Origin: Rhynchopus sp. YZ270_cl-10
Taxonomy: Eukaryota; Euglenozoa; Diplonemea; Diplonemida; Diplonemidae
Reading direction: 5' to 3'
Assembly (NCBI GenBank): GCA_964035575.1
Contig: OZ037860.1
Span: 124,001-188,000 of the forward strand
DNA: 64,000 bases
Shown here: positions 1-11,198 of the stretch, piece by piece
How positions within the stretch are numbered: position 1 is the stretch's first letter
How the letters are laid out: the number at the start of each line of letters is the position of its first letter
Made by a program: the position numbers and the translations under genes
Notes under the pieces: model-generated
Told to the model about the DNA's origin: nothing
Database searches by the model: none
Seen by the model: the letters and a program-made list of their open reading frames with translations, nothing else

Positions 1-2702
1 CTTTCTGTTTAGATCAGCTCTTTGTTCCTCAACAATACTGCTCTGTTTTTCCATCTGAAACTCTGCTTCGTGAAACAGGGTCCCAGACATGTATTTTGCC
101 TCTGACTGTACAACGTCAAAATCAGCTTTGGAATGTTTCTCTATAAGCTCCCCCATGAGGTTCTGCTCTTTGATCATGAGCTCCTTGAGGTTTCTTATTT
201 GCCGTGCACTCCATATAGACTTTGCTTCCTCCACAGAAGCTGGGTCGAACACCATTTTTGACATTGGGTCCACGTTTCTCAGCGTAACAAAACTGGCCTC
301 ATGCTCAAGCAAAAAAATCCTAGCTTTAACCTCCTCAAGCTCATCAAGTTTGGTATACGTCTGCTGCCTTTTTGTTTCAAGTGACTTTAGCTTTCTGAGA
401 TCCCATTTTTTTTGCATGATGTCGACCACACAGTCGTTGAAGGTGTGAGATTTTGGTTTGTTGTCCTTAATCAAGGGAACATTTATGTGTGACCACAGCA
501 GCACTTTTTGGAACCTTAGCAGATTATCCTGTGTGGCATAGTATGGCCTTGAAGAAGTCCTTAACGCCGAAATGCGAAATACTTCAGCTGAATGGAACAG
601 CCAGGAAAATAACGGCGGTGTGTAATCGTTGAAGTCAAAGTACTGGGGAAGTTCTATGGCTGCCAAACACAAAACTGCTGCAACACTAGCAGACAGTGCA
701 GGTGTTATAGCACTCACATTCTCCTTTTGTAACTCTCTCTCATCCTGTCCAAGCAAAATGTATGAAAGATAGTCCATTTTGCAATTGAGAGTTTTGAACC
801 TCAGGCAGTATTGTGTGATGTGTTTCAGTAGAATATTTACCTCTGCAAACTGTGCATAGCAGTACGGACATGTTTTTTCGCAGGTTGCTGCATGTGATTT
901 CATGTTTTTAACCTCGGTGAATTCTTCCCCACAGTGCTCACAGCAAAGTTTTCCTAAGCACGCATGATTTTCCTTCTGTGCCTGCAGAGGTGATGAAAAA
1001 CTGCGCCTACAAAGAGTACAGGCAGGTTGACATTTTTTCAGATGCTCCGTCAATTTGTGAATACGTTTGTATGTAGCATCGCAATTAGGACATTTGAAAC
1101 GGCCGTCTGAAGTCTTATCCAGTTTTTGCTTCTTGGGGGGTGGCACATCAGGAGTAGAAGGTGCTTCCTGAGGAGAAGGAGTAGAAGGTGCTTCCTGAAA
1201 CCCACCTGTGCAGCCCTTCTGATGATTGTGCCTCTCAAGGAAATTAGAAAACGTAATTCTGCACTTTGGACACGTTTTTTTGCATTTTTTTGAGCCTTTT
1301 TTGTGTGCTTTGAGCTGTTTATCTACTGCAAAGCTGGCACCACAGTTTTCACAAATGAAAGGTTTCTGCTCCTGCGCACTTCTTGGTTCATCATCTCCCC
1401 TCTTCCGTTTTGTACTGCATTCTACTGTTGTAGGTTCATTGCGCTCATCTTCTGTTTTTTCCTTTTCTTCATCATCCTCTCCAGTCTGTTTTTGAAAAGC
1501 TTCTGTATCATCTTCTTCTGCCTCCTGTGTTGCTTCTTTTGTTGTCTTAGGCTTTTTGTCAGCACGCCCATCCGCAGACCCGCTCTCACTACGTTGCCTT
1601 TTCATATTATTTATGCCATGTGTTCCTATGCTAATGTATGTGAAGAAAGAAGGAATCTGGGAAACAATGTGAATAGAAATATTAATTCTCATTAAACTCT
1701 CTTTCGTTTTGGGGAAGTGTTTCCCTCTTCAGCTTATGTTGTCTTTGTATTAGCCTTCTTATTAGTGTGCCCATCATCAGATCTTTCCTCGCTTTTGTTG
1801 TCTTTTCATTTTTTTTTTTGCAAAAAGTAAAGTACCCAGACCACTGTTATGTTAGTTTTGAATAGTTGTGATAAATTGCTAGAAATTGTATTGTAGAAAA
1901 TATAAAATGGTGGGTGGGAGAAAGTTTTGAGTTTTCAAGAAGGAAAATAAAAAAGTCTCACAACTAAGTTTTCAAAAAAAAATAATTAAAAAATGATCTT
2001 GAAAATTTTGACAAAAATTAAAACCAATCTGCATGTGCATTAAAAAAAGGGGAACCCATATTTTTGCGCAGGAAGAAGTAATTTGCACATTCTCTGCGAT
2101 AAGAAATACCCCCAAACGAAAAAAAAAAAATTATTCTCTAATGATGTGCTTTATTGTGCTGGAAAAGAGCACCTTTGTGTTGAAATTCCCTTCCCCTCCA
2201 AGTACTAGAGCATTCGTGAGCATAACACGTCTTTGCTATTTTTTCGTCTTCTGCTGCTTCGCGCTTTCTCTTTCTGTCTAGCTCCTGTTGAGTTTGAGTT
2301 GTTGAAAGTGATACTTGAAAAGTTGATACATACCTTTTTCATGTCCTGACACAGAAGGAACACTTCGTTCAGCTGTTTCTTGAGATCTGAGACAGTCTGT
2401 TTCACCTCTTTCAGCTCTTCAGTCACTGAGGAAAAGCTTTCTGCAGAAACAGGAATTTCCAATGCTGCGGCCTGTTCTGACGGAAGCACAGAGTCCTTCT
2501 GAGTTTGCTCCTCTGTTTTAACGCCTTGCTCCTGTACCTTCGTTAGTACTGTCTCCTTCTTCTGGGAGCACACTGGAATTGGTGGCAATTCCTCATTCTC
2601 ATGAGGAGCTTGATCCTGCACATTGAACACCGCCAACATGCTTGGTGCATCTTTCTTCTGCACAAAGGGCACTGGCTTCCGCTTAATCTTCATGGTGTTC
2701 AT
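1..2702 (-). CDS. Helentron-like protein, N-terminal part (partial, runs off left edge)
   Basis: Probable exons are 2334-2702 and <1-1656. Exon 1 (123 codons, MNTMKIKRKPV...CQDMKK) ends at a GTATGT donor in phase 0. A pyrimidine-rich acceptor (TTTCCCAG) before 1656 keeps the frame and adds 17 codons ahead of the first ATG at 1605. From 1605 the frame is open to the window edge (535 codons). It holds a Lys/Glu-rich start, several C2HC/C2H2-like fingers (for example CENCGASF, CPKCRITF, CPNCDATY, CEHCGEEF), then a helical, Glu/Lys-rich region with likely coiled coil. The finger region is clearly homologous to the gene at 4771-7999, which continues into a Helitron-type helicase, so this is probably the N terminus of a Rep/helicase transposase whose catalytic part lies off the window. 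The exon 1 join is inferred: it skips a dead copy of another exon 2 start at about 1695-1870. Confidence 0.6.
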
Positions 2703-2946
2703 AGTTTTTTGAGAAATAGTTCACCTGTTTTTGGTGTGTGAGTACAAAAGTGCTATGAAAAGAGAAATGAGGGGTGAGCCAAGTTTAATTCATTTTTCTA
2801 TTCAATTTTTTCGGCATTCACATTTGTAAAAATGCAAAACCTTCAGACAATAAAAAATAAGTTCTGTTCACAACCACACCAGCCTCCTACATTTTAGCGA
2901 GCTTTCTTCTTGTGCGGGTTTGCGGGTTTGCGGGTTTGCGGGTTTC
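1697..2946. repeat. Duplicated Helentron 5' segment, copy 1
   Basis: Near-identical to 7006-8242. It covers the start of a family exon 2, the intron, the 5' exon, the upstream promoter-side sequence and a short GCGGGTTT microsatellite (about 4 copies, 2914-2946). In this copy the start of the exon 2 remnant has in-frame stops and is cut off near 1697, where the sequence switches to the paralogous gene on the left. Confidence 0.85.
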
Positions 2947-3554
2947 TAGTTATTACGGAATAGAGGGCTTGCTTTTGGCATCTCATCTTTCATGGCGGTT
3001 TGCTACTTCCGAGTGATTCTGATATGATACTCCAGTAGTATGGGGCCCAGAAACGACAGCCCCGACCGGGGGCCTCAGTCCCCAGGATCTGGGAATATCT
3101 AAAATGTGTGCGGCATTTCACGGCTATTTTTGTGAGTAAAATTGCGATATTTTGTGTTTCTGAGGTACTGGGTGTATATGTTATAAAATTTCAAAAAACG
3201 AGATAACCATGAAATATGGCCAGTATCCCCATAAAATGAGGCTATTGCGACCCTGGAGGCCCACTTTTGACACTTAGGGCCAAATTTAGGTGTGTAAGAG
3301 TATCGGCTTGAAAATATTTTTTTTCGTGATTTTTGGGGTCATTTTCTGGCTGGGAAAATTGGGCCACATATAACTACAACTGCTCAAAAGGTCAAATCAG
3401 TGGCTTTAAATGACTCATTGGGCATTTTTATGACCTGGACATGGGGGTCAGATTCCATTTTTAACATGATTAAAATTGGTCACAAGACCCTGAGAGAAAA
3501 CCCAAGGTCAAATTGACCTTGAGTACCAGGTCAAATTTGTGTGGAAAAATTTTT
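2947..3554. other. Non-coding, AT-rich; no gene seen
   Basis: No open frame with recognisable protein. About 3380-3500 is a diverged relative of the duplicated unit that follows: it shares the words TGACCTGG and ACATGGGGGTCAGA and a stretch with TGCTCAAAAG. Confidence 0.5.
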
Positions 3555-4225
3555 CAGTACCTAATTTCTGATGCTCAAAAGTACAAAATTCCTTCGGCAA
3601 TGGCTTCATAGGACATTTCCATAACCTGGACATGGGGGTCAGACTCCACTTTTGACCACCTAAAATTTGGTCATACACATGTATGAGACCCAAAAACCAG
3701 GATTTTTGACCAAAAAAAATTTCCCAGCAATTTTTGCCTACAAAAAATCGAAAAAAAAAATTTTTGATTTTGGCTCTCCGGAGTCTGTGCGTGCTGTGGT
3801 GGGGTCAATTTGCGCTGAGAAATGGGTATTTTTGACCTAAAATGCATGTATCAGTTTTTACATGATTTTTGGTGTTTTTGGGTTTTGTGTGGGTTTTTTG
3901 GTCAGTACCTAATTTCTGATGCTCAAAAGTACAAAATTCCTTCGGCAATGGCTTCATAGGACATTTCCATAACCTGGACATGGGGGTCAGACTCCACTTT
4001 TGACCACCTGAAATTTGGTCATACACATGTATGAGACCCAAAAACCAGGATTTTTGACCAAAAAAAAATTTCCCACCAATTTTTGCCTACAAAAAATCGA
4101 AAAAAAAAAAATTTGATTTTGGCTCTCCGGAGTCTGTGCGTGCAGTGATGGGGTCAATTTGCGCTGAGAAATGGGTATTTTTGACCTAAAATGCATGTAT
4201 CAGTTTTTACATGTTTTTTGGTTTT
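3555..4225. repeat. Tandem duplication, ~348-bp unit, two copies
   Basis: Unit 1 starts at 3555 (CAGTACCTAATTTCTGATGC) and unit 2 at 3903. They match closely for over 300 bp, differing by small indels in A-runs and a few substitutions. A more diverged third unit may lie just upstream. Not coding. It could be the 3' non-coding part of the neighbouring transposon or an independent minisatellite. Confidence 0.85.
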
Positions 4226-4770
4226 TGTGTAAGTTCCTGTAGGACAGTTGGGTTGATTGGTAAGTAATTTACAACTGGAAAACTAGGTGGATCGATTCTT
4301 TTGTGCGTTTTTACTACAGAAATATTCTGTTTTCCCTTTTTTTCTTTTTTTGATCTTTATTTTTGTGGCATGACAATACTCTCACCGGCCAAAGTGAGCG
4401 CCTTCTTCAAGGTGTAGTCTTTCTTTTGTTTAAGCTATGTTTTAACCTATTTCCTTATTTTTTTCAATCCAAGACAAAAATACTTCTTCATCACAAGAGA
4501 TTACCTCCGGCTGGGAAGAAAAAAACAACAAAACTGCTGATGAAACCGGTAACCTGAAACCGGTCAAAAAGTATCTGACAATTTCCAAACTAATTGATTT
4601 TTTTTAAACTAAACAAACTCCACAAAAACAGTTTGATTTATCCATCACAAGATAGAGTCAAAACTCCAATTAATAACTTATGATAACCTTTTTTTCTTTT
4701 TTTATGCAATCAACAAAATCCCAAAAATACAACAATATAAAAAAAGCAACACACAAAATATTCACAATTT
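4226..4770. other. Non-coding 3' flank of the Helentron gene
   Basis: AT-rich, without a supported gene. It may contain the 3' end of the transposon, but I could not recognise a terminal hairpin or CTAG-type Helitron end. Confidence 0.4.
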
Positions 4771-7700
4771 TTAAATAATTTGAAAGTCAGAAAAAATCTT
4801 TGATGGAAATGTTGGAGACAATAGGGCTTTTTTGTGTGCTTTCAATATATTTCCATCAGTTCCCGTACCAATGTTAAAATGGTCAGGATAAAAAGTTTGC
4901 ACTAACAGCAGTCTATTTTGTGGTGGTATTTTTTCGAGAATCTCTTCAGGAGAAAGATCCTTTGGCAAAAAATGAAAACAAGAGTAGCCATCATTTTCAA
5001 ATGTTCTAGAAGTTACAACAGTGATGAGAACATGATGCATAACTGACATTAATGCTATCTCAGTGTCCTGTGCATATTTGTCAGCTGCCCTAAGCTGAAC
5101 ACGGCTGAGTATGATATCAAAGCTTCTGTTGTTTTATGATAGTGGTTAGTATGAAGTCAAGCAGTTACAAGAAGTACATACGTATTTTTGTCTCCACTTA
5201 TGAGGGGATGCTCCCTGAACAGAATCTCATTTTCTTCTAAGAATGCTCCAAAGGTTCTACGAAGACTGAACCCATCATCTACTTTCCCAGTGAGAAGCTG
5301 CTGCACTGCATGATAGAAACAAGTTCCATCACCTCGAACATTTATTAGTTGCAGATCACATATCGACAGAACATCCTGCAGATTGTAATATCCATCTGGT
5401 ATGGAATTTGATCTTCCCCTGTTGTTTAATTATGATTAAATCATAGACAAATGATCACATACATATATTTTTCAGAAACTGTTGTTGACATTTGCAAAGC
5501 TTTTGAAAGTTTCTTGCTGTTGTCGATTGTCTTCTCCCTGTACATTATTTTTATGTAAATTATGCACCAATATTTTCCAACATACCTGTCATCCTCTGGA
5601 TACTTAAACGGATGGTAATCTTCTCTGAAGTTTTCATTTTCATATGTTACTTCTGCAAGAAGCCTCCCACAAGCAGGATTGCAGGCTTCATATTCATCAT
5701 CATCAATAGGGCTCTCTCCATCAGCAGATGTTTGCAGGTTTTTGGGTTTGCGTATCACAGACGGGTCTTCTGTTGGGTTTGCTGCAATATCATGTAGGCT
5801 TTTTGCATAGTCTGCTTCTGTGAGCCTCAGGTCACGCTTAAGCTGCTTCCTCCTTTCCGCACTGAGATTCATTTTGATTCCCCCAACAGACTCCTCAACT
5901 GCAGATATGACCTCCTGGTGGACGCAGTTGTAGAGATATGTGTCACCTCTAGGTGGAAGACAAATCTTGATGTCGGTCCTGCTGCACACCCTTGACATTG
6001 CAACGTACAGATGGCCATGAGAAAAGCAGGGCGACTGTGACACATCAAGGCCCACCCTACGGAGCGTTTGCCCCTGCGATTTATTAATAGTCATTGCAAA
6101 GGAGAGTCTTACAGGAAACTGCTGACGCGTAAAATCAATCGTTAAATCCTTCGCGTCACCGTCGCAGGGAAGCCTAGGGATGGCAACTGGATGTGGTCTA
6201 TCTGACCCGTTATTCTTTTTCCACTCGCATTCTTCTGTCAGGTTGGTGCAGACAAGGATGTTCTTCTTCACCTCCTTCACAACAAGGCGCGTCCCATTGC
6301 AGAGTCCTCCTGCTGGGTCTAGGTTCTTTAGAAGCATCACTATGCAGTTCACCTTCAAGTTTAGAGCGTGTGGAGGAAGACGCGGATGGTCCATTTTATT
6401 TAGGGCCTCTGTGGAGAAGAACTCGGCTGCGGTGGGATCCTTGCACGTGTCCTCTGACAGGCTGGTGATTGTATTCCCGGGGAATCTGCTGAGAATTTTT
6501 TCGTTCATAAACACCTGGCGTTCGTTTGTTGGGCACAACAGCGCACAATTCTCATAATGTCCCTCACTGATGCCTGGAAAGGTAAAAGAAATCAGACTAA
6601 GGTTTTTCACATCATCAAACTCTTCACCACAGTGCTGACAGCAGATCTTCCCTAAGCACATATGGTTTTCTTCACACTCCCGTCTACACAATATGCACAC
6701 CTTCACACATTTTTCAAGGTGCTCATTTAGTTTCCATACATTTTTGTACGAAGCATCACATTGCGAACATGTAAAACGGTTATTTTTTTTATCAGCTTCC
6801 ATCTTGGGTTTCTTCTGGGGTGGGGCTGTCTGACATTCTCCTGCACAGGTCTTTTGGTGTTTGTATCTAGCATTCTTAGACGGAAACCTCACTCGGCACT
6901 TTGGGCAAGTTTCTTTGCACTTCTTTGTCTGTTTGTGATTCTTGCTCTGCTTTTCATGTGTAAAGTATGAGCCACAATGGTCGCACATAAATCCCTCATC
7001 ATCTCTCTTTCGTTTTGGGGAAGTGTTTCCCTCTTCAGCTTCTGTTGTCTTTGTATTAGCCTTCTTCTTAGTGTGCCCATCATCAGATCTTTCCTCGCTT
7101 CGTTGTCTTTTCATTTTTTTTGCAAAAAGTAAAGTACCCAGACCACTGTTATGTGAGTTTTGAATAGTTGTGATAAATTGCTAGAAATTGTATTGTAGAA
7201 AATATAAAATGGTGGGTGGGAGAAAGTTTTGCGTTTTCAAGAAGGAAAATAAAAAAGTCTCACAACTAAGTTTTCAAAAAAAAATAATTAAAAAATGATC
7301 TTGAAAATTTTGACAAAATTAAAACCAATCTGCATATAAAAAAGGGGAACCCATATTTTTGCGCAGGAAGAAGTAATTTGCACATTCTCTGCGATAAGAA
7401 ATACCCCCAAACGAAAAAAAAAATAAATTATTCTCTAATGATGTGCTTTATTGTGCTGGAAAAGAGCACCTTTCTGTTGAAATTCCCTTCCCCTCCAAGT
7501 ACTAGAGCATTCGTGAGCATAACACGTCTTTTCCATTTTTTCGTCTTCTGCTGCTTCGCGCTTTCTCTTTCTGTCTAGCTCCTGTTGAGTTTCAGTTGTT
7601 GAAAGTGATACTTGAAAAGTTGATACATACCTTTTTCATGTCCTGACACAGAAGGAACACTTCGTTCAGCTGTTTCTTGAGATCTGAGACAGTCTGTTTC

Positions 7701-7999
7701 ACCTCTTTCAGCTCTTCAGTCACTGAGGAAAAGCTTTCTGCAGAAACAGGAATTTCCAATGCTGCGGCCTGTTCTGACGGAAGCACAGAGTCCTTCTGAG
7801 TTTGCTCCTCTGTTTTAACGCCTTGCTCCTGTACCTTCGTTAGTACTGTCTCCTTCTTCTGGGAGCACACTGGAATTGGTGGCAATTCCTCACTCTCATG
7901 AGGAGCTTGATCCTGCACATTGAACACCGGCAACATGCTTGGTGCATCTTTCTTCTGCACAAAGGGCACTGGCTTCCGCTTAATCTTCATGGTGTTCAT
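4771..7999 (-). CDS. Deleted Helentron protein: zinc fingers + PIF1-like helicase C-terminal half + OTU cysteine protease
   Basis: Four exons join in frame: 7631-7999, 5586-7180, 5182-5418 and 4771-5125 (introns 450, 167 and 56 bp, GTATGT donors, AG acceptors), giving 851 residues. Exon 2 carries C2HC-type fingers, then the second half of a Helitron-family helicase: LLCPTNERQV, GLCNGTRLVV, QFPVRLSFAMTINKSQGQ (motif V region) and GHLYVAMSRV (motif VI). Exons 3-4 encode an OTU cysteine protease: GDGTCFYHAV (catalytic Asp/Cys) and YPDHFN (catalytic His). OTU domains are known in some Helitron/Helentron proteins. The Rep nuclease and helicase motifs I-III are absent. At about 6573 the frame runs through what looks like the 3' end of an old intron (TTTTACCTTTCCAG), so a deletion probably fused the finger exon to that intron and the next exon. 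The product could be translated but cannot be an autonomous transposase. Confidence 0.7.
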
Positions 8000-8250
8000 A
8001 GTTTTTTGAGAAATAGTTCACCTGTTTTTGGTGTGTGAGTACACAAATGCTATGAAAAGAGAAATGAGGGGTGAGCCAAGTTCAATTCATTTTTCTATTC
8101 AATTTTTTCGGCTTTCACATTTGTAAAAATGCAAAACCTTCATACAATAAAAAAAAAATTCTGTTCACAACCACACCAGCCTCCTACATTTTAGCGAGCT
8201 TTCTTCTAGTGCGGGTTTGCGGGTTTGCGGGTTTGCGGGTTTGCGGGTTT
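7006..8250. repeat. Duplicated Helentron 5' segment, copy 2
   Basis: Partner of 1697-2946, with only scattered differences. Here exon 2 continues into the helicase gene, and the octamer microsatellite at the upstream end is expanded to about 390 bp. Because both copies end in the octamer repeat, the repeat may be part of, or next to, the element's 5' terminus. Helentron-related elements commonly carry internal tandem repeats, so this fits the family. Confidence 0.8.
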
Positions 8251-8600
8251 GCGGGTTTGCGGGTTTGCGGGTTTGCGGGTTTGCGGGTTTGCGGGTTTGC
8301 GGGTTTGCGGGTTTGCGGGTTTGCGGGTTTGCGGGTTTGCGGGTTTGCGGGTTTGCGGGTTTGCGGGTTTGCGGGTTTGCGGGTTTGCGGGTTTGCGGGT
8401 TTGCGGGTTTGCGGGTTTGCGGGTTTGCGGGTTTGCGGGTTTACGGGTTTGCGGGTTTGCGGGTTTGCGGGTTTGCGGGTTTGCGGGTTTGCGGGTTTGC
8501 GGGTTTGCGGGTTTGCGGGTTTGCGGGTTTGCGGGTTTGCGGGTTTGCGGGTTTGCGGGTTTGCGGGTTTGCGGGTTTGCGGGTTTGCGGGTTTGCGGGT
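8211..8600. repeat. GCGGGTTT octamer microsatellite (~48 copies)
   Basis: An almost perfectly uniform array of the 8-bp unit GCGGGTTT, with one visible variant unit (TTACGGG, about 8441). All plus frames stay open through it, which creates spurious long Cys/Gly/Leu/Arg-rich ORFs. The same unit occurs as about 4 copies at 2914-2946 and in short runs inside the GC-rich repeats at 45.2-45.7 kb. Confidence 0.97.
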
Positions 8601-9996
8601 GCGCGGGGTTCGGGCAACGTTATCTGGTTCGTGTGGTCGATAAGCTGGCTGGTGGGTGCGGGTGCGCGGGAACCTGCTGGTTCTAGGTTACGTTATCTGG
8701 CTGGTGGTTGGTGCGGGTTTGCGGGTTTGCGGGTGCGCGGGTTTGCGGGTTCTAGGTTGCGTTATCCGGCTGGTGTGGTTGTGCGGGTGCGCGGGGTTCG
8801 GGCAACGTTATCTGGTTCGTGTGGTCGATAAGCTGGCTGGTGGGTGCGGGTGCGCGGGAACCTGCTGGTTCTAGGTTACGGTATCCGGCTCGTGGTTGGT
8901 GCGGGTGCGCGGGTTTGCGGGTTCTAGGTTGCGTTATCCGGCTGGTGTGGTTGATAGGGTTCTCGGGGTTCAGGCACTTTATCTGGTTGGTGTGGTCGAT
9001 AAGCTGGCGGGTGGGTGCAGGTGTGCAAACCCGCAAACCCGCGGGAATCTGCAGGTTGCGTTATCTGGTTGGTGTGGTTGTGCGGGTTTTTTGTTGCGCC
9101 TGCTGGTTGGTGCTTTGTGGGTGGGCATATGTGGCCATGTGTTGTTGCACCACCATGCTTCCCTGAGAGATGGCTTTTTTTCTTGTGTATACTGTATACT
9201 GTGTATATTGCTTTAGTGAGTTTCTGCTTTATGTGAGGTTCTTGGGCTACTAAAGTGGTTTGTGTTGTACTAGTCCTCACTGTAATACTATGCTTCCCTG
9301 CTGACGGAGGGTGTACTGTACTGTGTACTGTGTACTGTGTACTGTGTACTGTGTACTGTGTACTGTGTACTGTGTACTGTGTACTGTGTACTGTGTACTG
9401 TGTACTGTGTACTGTGTACTGTGTACTGTGTACTGTGTACTGTGTACTGTGTACTGTGTACTGTGTACTGTGTACTGTGTACTGTGTACTGTGTACTGTG
9501 TACTGTGTACTGTGTACTGTGTACTGTGTACTGTGTACTGTGTACTGTGTACTGTGTACTGTGTACTGTGTACTGTGTACTGTGTACTGTGTACTGTGTA
9601 CTGTGTACTGTGTACTGTGTACTGTGTACTGTGTACTGTGTACTGTGTACTGTGTACTGTGTACTGTGTACTGTGTACTGTGTACTGTGTACTGTGTACT
9701 GTGTACTGTGTACTGTGTAGGACTGCCCTCAGAATATGTTTTCCTTGGTCAGAGGCTCCATACACGTGAAAGGTGAAAAGTTTTCAGGCAGCAAAAAAAA
9801 AAGTTTTGCCTGTGAAAGTCATAGGGTGCCAATCTCAAGGGCACCCTGTGCACCCTTTTTCGGGACCAAAAAAGGCACCCTGTGCACCCTTTCAAAATCC
9901 AGTTCCGGGGGGTTTCGGGAGAGTTTCGTGCAGTGGGTTTTCAGGCACCCTGTGCACCTTAGATACCTTTTCAGGCACCCTGTGCACCTTAGATAC
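8601..9996 (-). mobile_element. Fragment of a LINE B 5' leader (satellite-bearing)
   Basis: Colinear with 45.6-46.82 kb: GC-rich higher-order repeats, a unique ~230-bp stretch, the 7-bp array, then a ~280-bp segment with four GCACCCTGTGCACC motifs ending in GATACC. At 9996 it stops exactly where the 46-kb copy stops, but the next base is 13-bp satellite here and LINE A leader there. Two different neighbours at the same breakpoint indicate a true element end (5' end GGTATCT on the minus strand). The body of this element is missing; its place is taken by the octamer array and the Helentron. Confidence 0.55.
9311..9719. repeat. 7-bp satellite ACTGTGT (~58 copies)
   Basis: Perfect head-to-tail copies of a heptamer (GTGTACT phase), with one shortened unit near the left end. 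Being 7 bp long it is open in every frame on both strands, which explains the long TVYCVLC-type frames. A 27-copy version lies at 46360-46549 in the same context. Confidence 0.97.
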
Positions 9997-10179
9997 CAAG
10001 GATGCTGTGCAAGGATGCTGTGCAAGGATGCTGTGCAAGGATGCTGTGCAAGGATGCTGTGCAAGGATGCTGTGCAAGGATGCTGTGCAAGGATGCTGTG
10101 CAAGGATGCTGTGCAAGGATGCTGTGCAAGGATGCTGTGCAAGGATGCTGTGCAAGGATGCTGTGCAAGGATGCTGTGC

Positions 10180-10183
<4 letters not shown>
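9997..10183. repeat. 13-bp satellite CAAGGATGCTGTG, left part (~14 copies)
   Basis: Uniform tandem array ending in GTGCAAGG directly at a 33-nt T-run. It is the same unit as the array at 47115-48240. The two are best read as one array of about 100 copies that was split by the retrotransposon pile-up between them. Confidence 0.95.
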
Positions 10184-10216
<33 letters not shown>

Positions 10217-10217
<1 letters not shown>

Positions 10218-11198
10218 GGTGTTGTTCAACTTAGCCCTAGGCTCGCTTTTTTTTTATCTACATCCAGTGACAGAGGGGGTACTTACTAGTCAAGCGAGTA
10301 TGTAAACAGCTAGATGTCCAGACAAGGGCACTTTACTATTGTACTGGCAAGACAGTGCCTGAAAACACAGTTAGTGGCACTAAAATAGAAAGCATCTGGG
10401 ACAACTACAACCAACACTTCCCTGCAAATAAGCAAAAGGGTCGTATGTGAGTGCAATTTTTCCCAAAAGGAAAAGGGGAGGGGATGGGACGGGAGGGTTG
10501 CTCTGTCTACCGGTGTAGTTTTATTTTGCTTTGTCTTGGGGAGGGGAGGGGAGGAGAAGGAGGGGATTGAGTGAGCCGTTTCCTCTGTAACACACAAACA
10601 AATAAAAAGGAAGTTCCATAATCTTTTTAGTAGTTTTCTTTTTGGTGAAAATTTTTGAGAACTTCTGTAAGTGTGACCTGACCCGACTGACTGACACCAA
10701 AGGGGAAAACAACAATAACGCACAACAAAATCAACAACAACAATGGTGGGTCTCGTGCTTACCTGTGGTGGTTTTGAAAAATGAAAAATTGAAATTGACC
10801 TTCACAAGGTAAAAATGAAAAACTAAAAGAGTGAAAAAAGAAACTCAAAGGACAAGAGTTCTGTACAAACTCTACTCTACTGCACAATCTATAAAAGTGG
10901 CCCAATGGCTCCTGATGCCACTGGCCTGGCTCTTAGACAGGTCTTACTCCGAGACTGCCCTCTACCCTCGTCCAAGGGCTAAGGGCCGTCGCTGGGGTAG
11001 ACCCGTCCTAGCCAGCAGCCAACCAAAAATATTAACAAAAAGGAAGGGGGGCGGAAAGGGGGGAAAGGGGGGGCAAACCCCAAAGGATGAAAAGAACAAA
11101 AAACACAAAATAAAAAGGGTTAAAAATAAACATGGGGCAAACTGTCATTCTCTACACGCTTCTACACACACACTCTCACCCTCTAACTCTCTAACTCT
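10217..11198 (-). other. LINE A copy 1 3' UTR
   Basis: The 28 bp next to the T-run (10218-10245) are identical to the 28 bp next to the T-run of LINE B (26808-26835), as expected of a 3' tail recognised by related reverse transcriptases. From about 10630 to 11198 it matches 34907-35485 downstream of copy 2 almost perfectly. Copy 2 lacks the last ~400 bp. Confidence 0.7.

Noticed and set aside
8211-8600. Octamer array as a telomere repeat
   Set aside because: It is internal, flanked by genes on both sides, lacks the usual TTAGGG-type unit, and a 4-copy version sits at the same transposon position.
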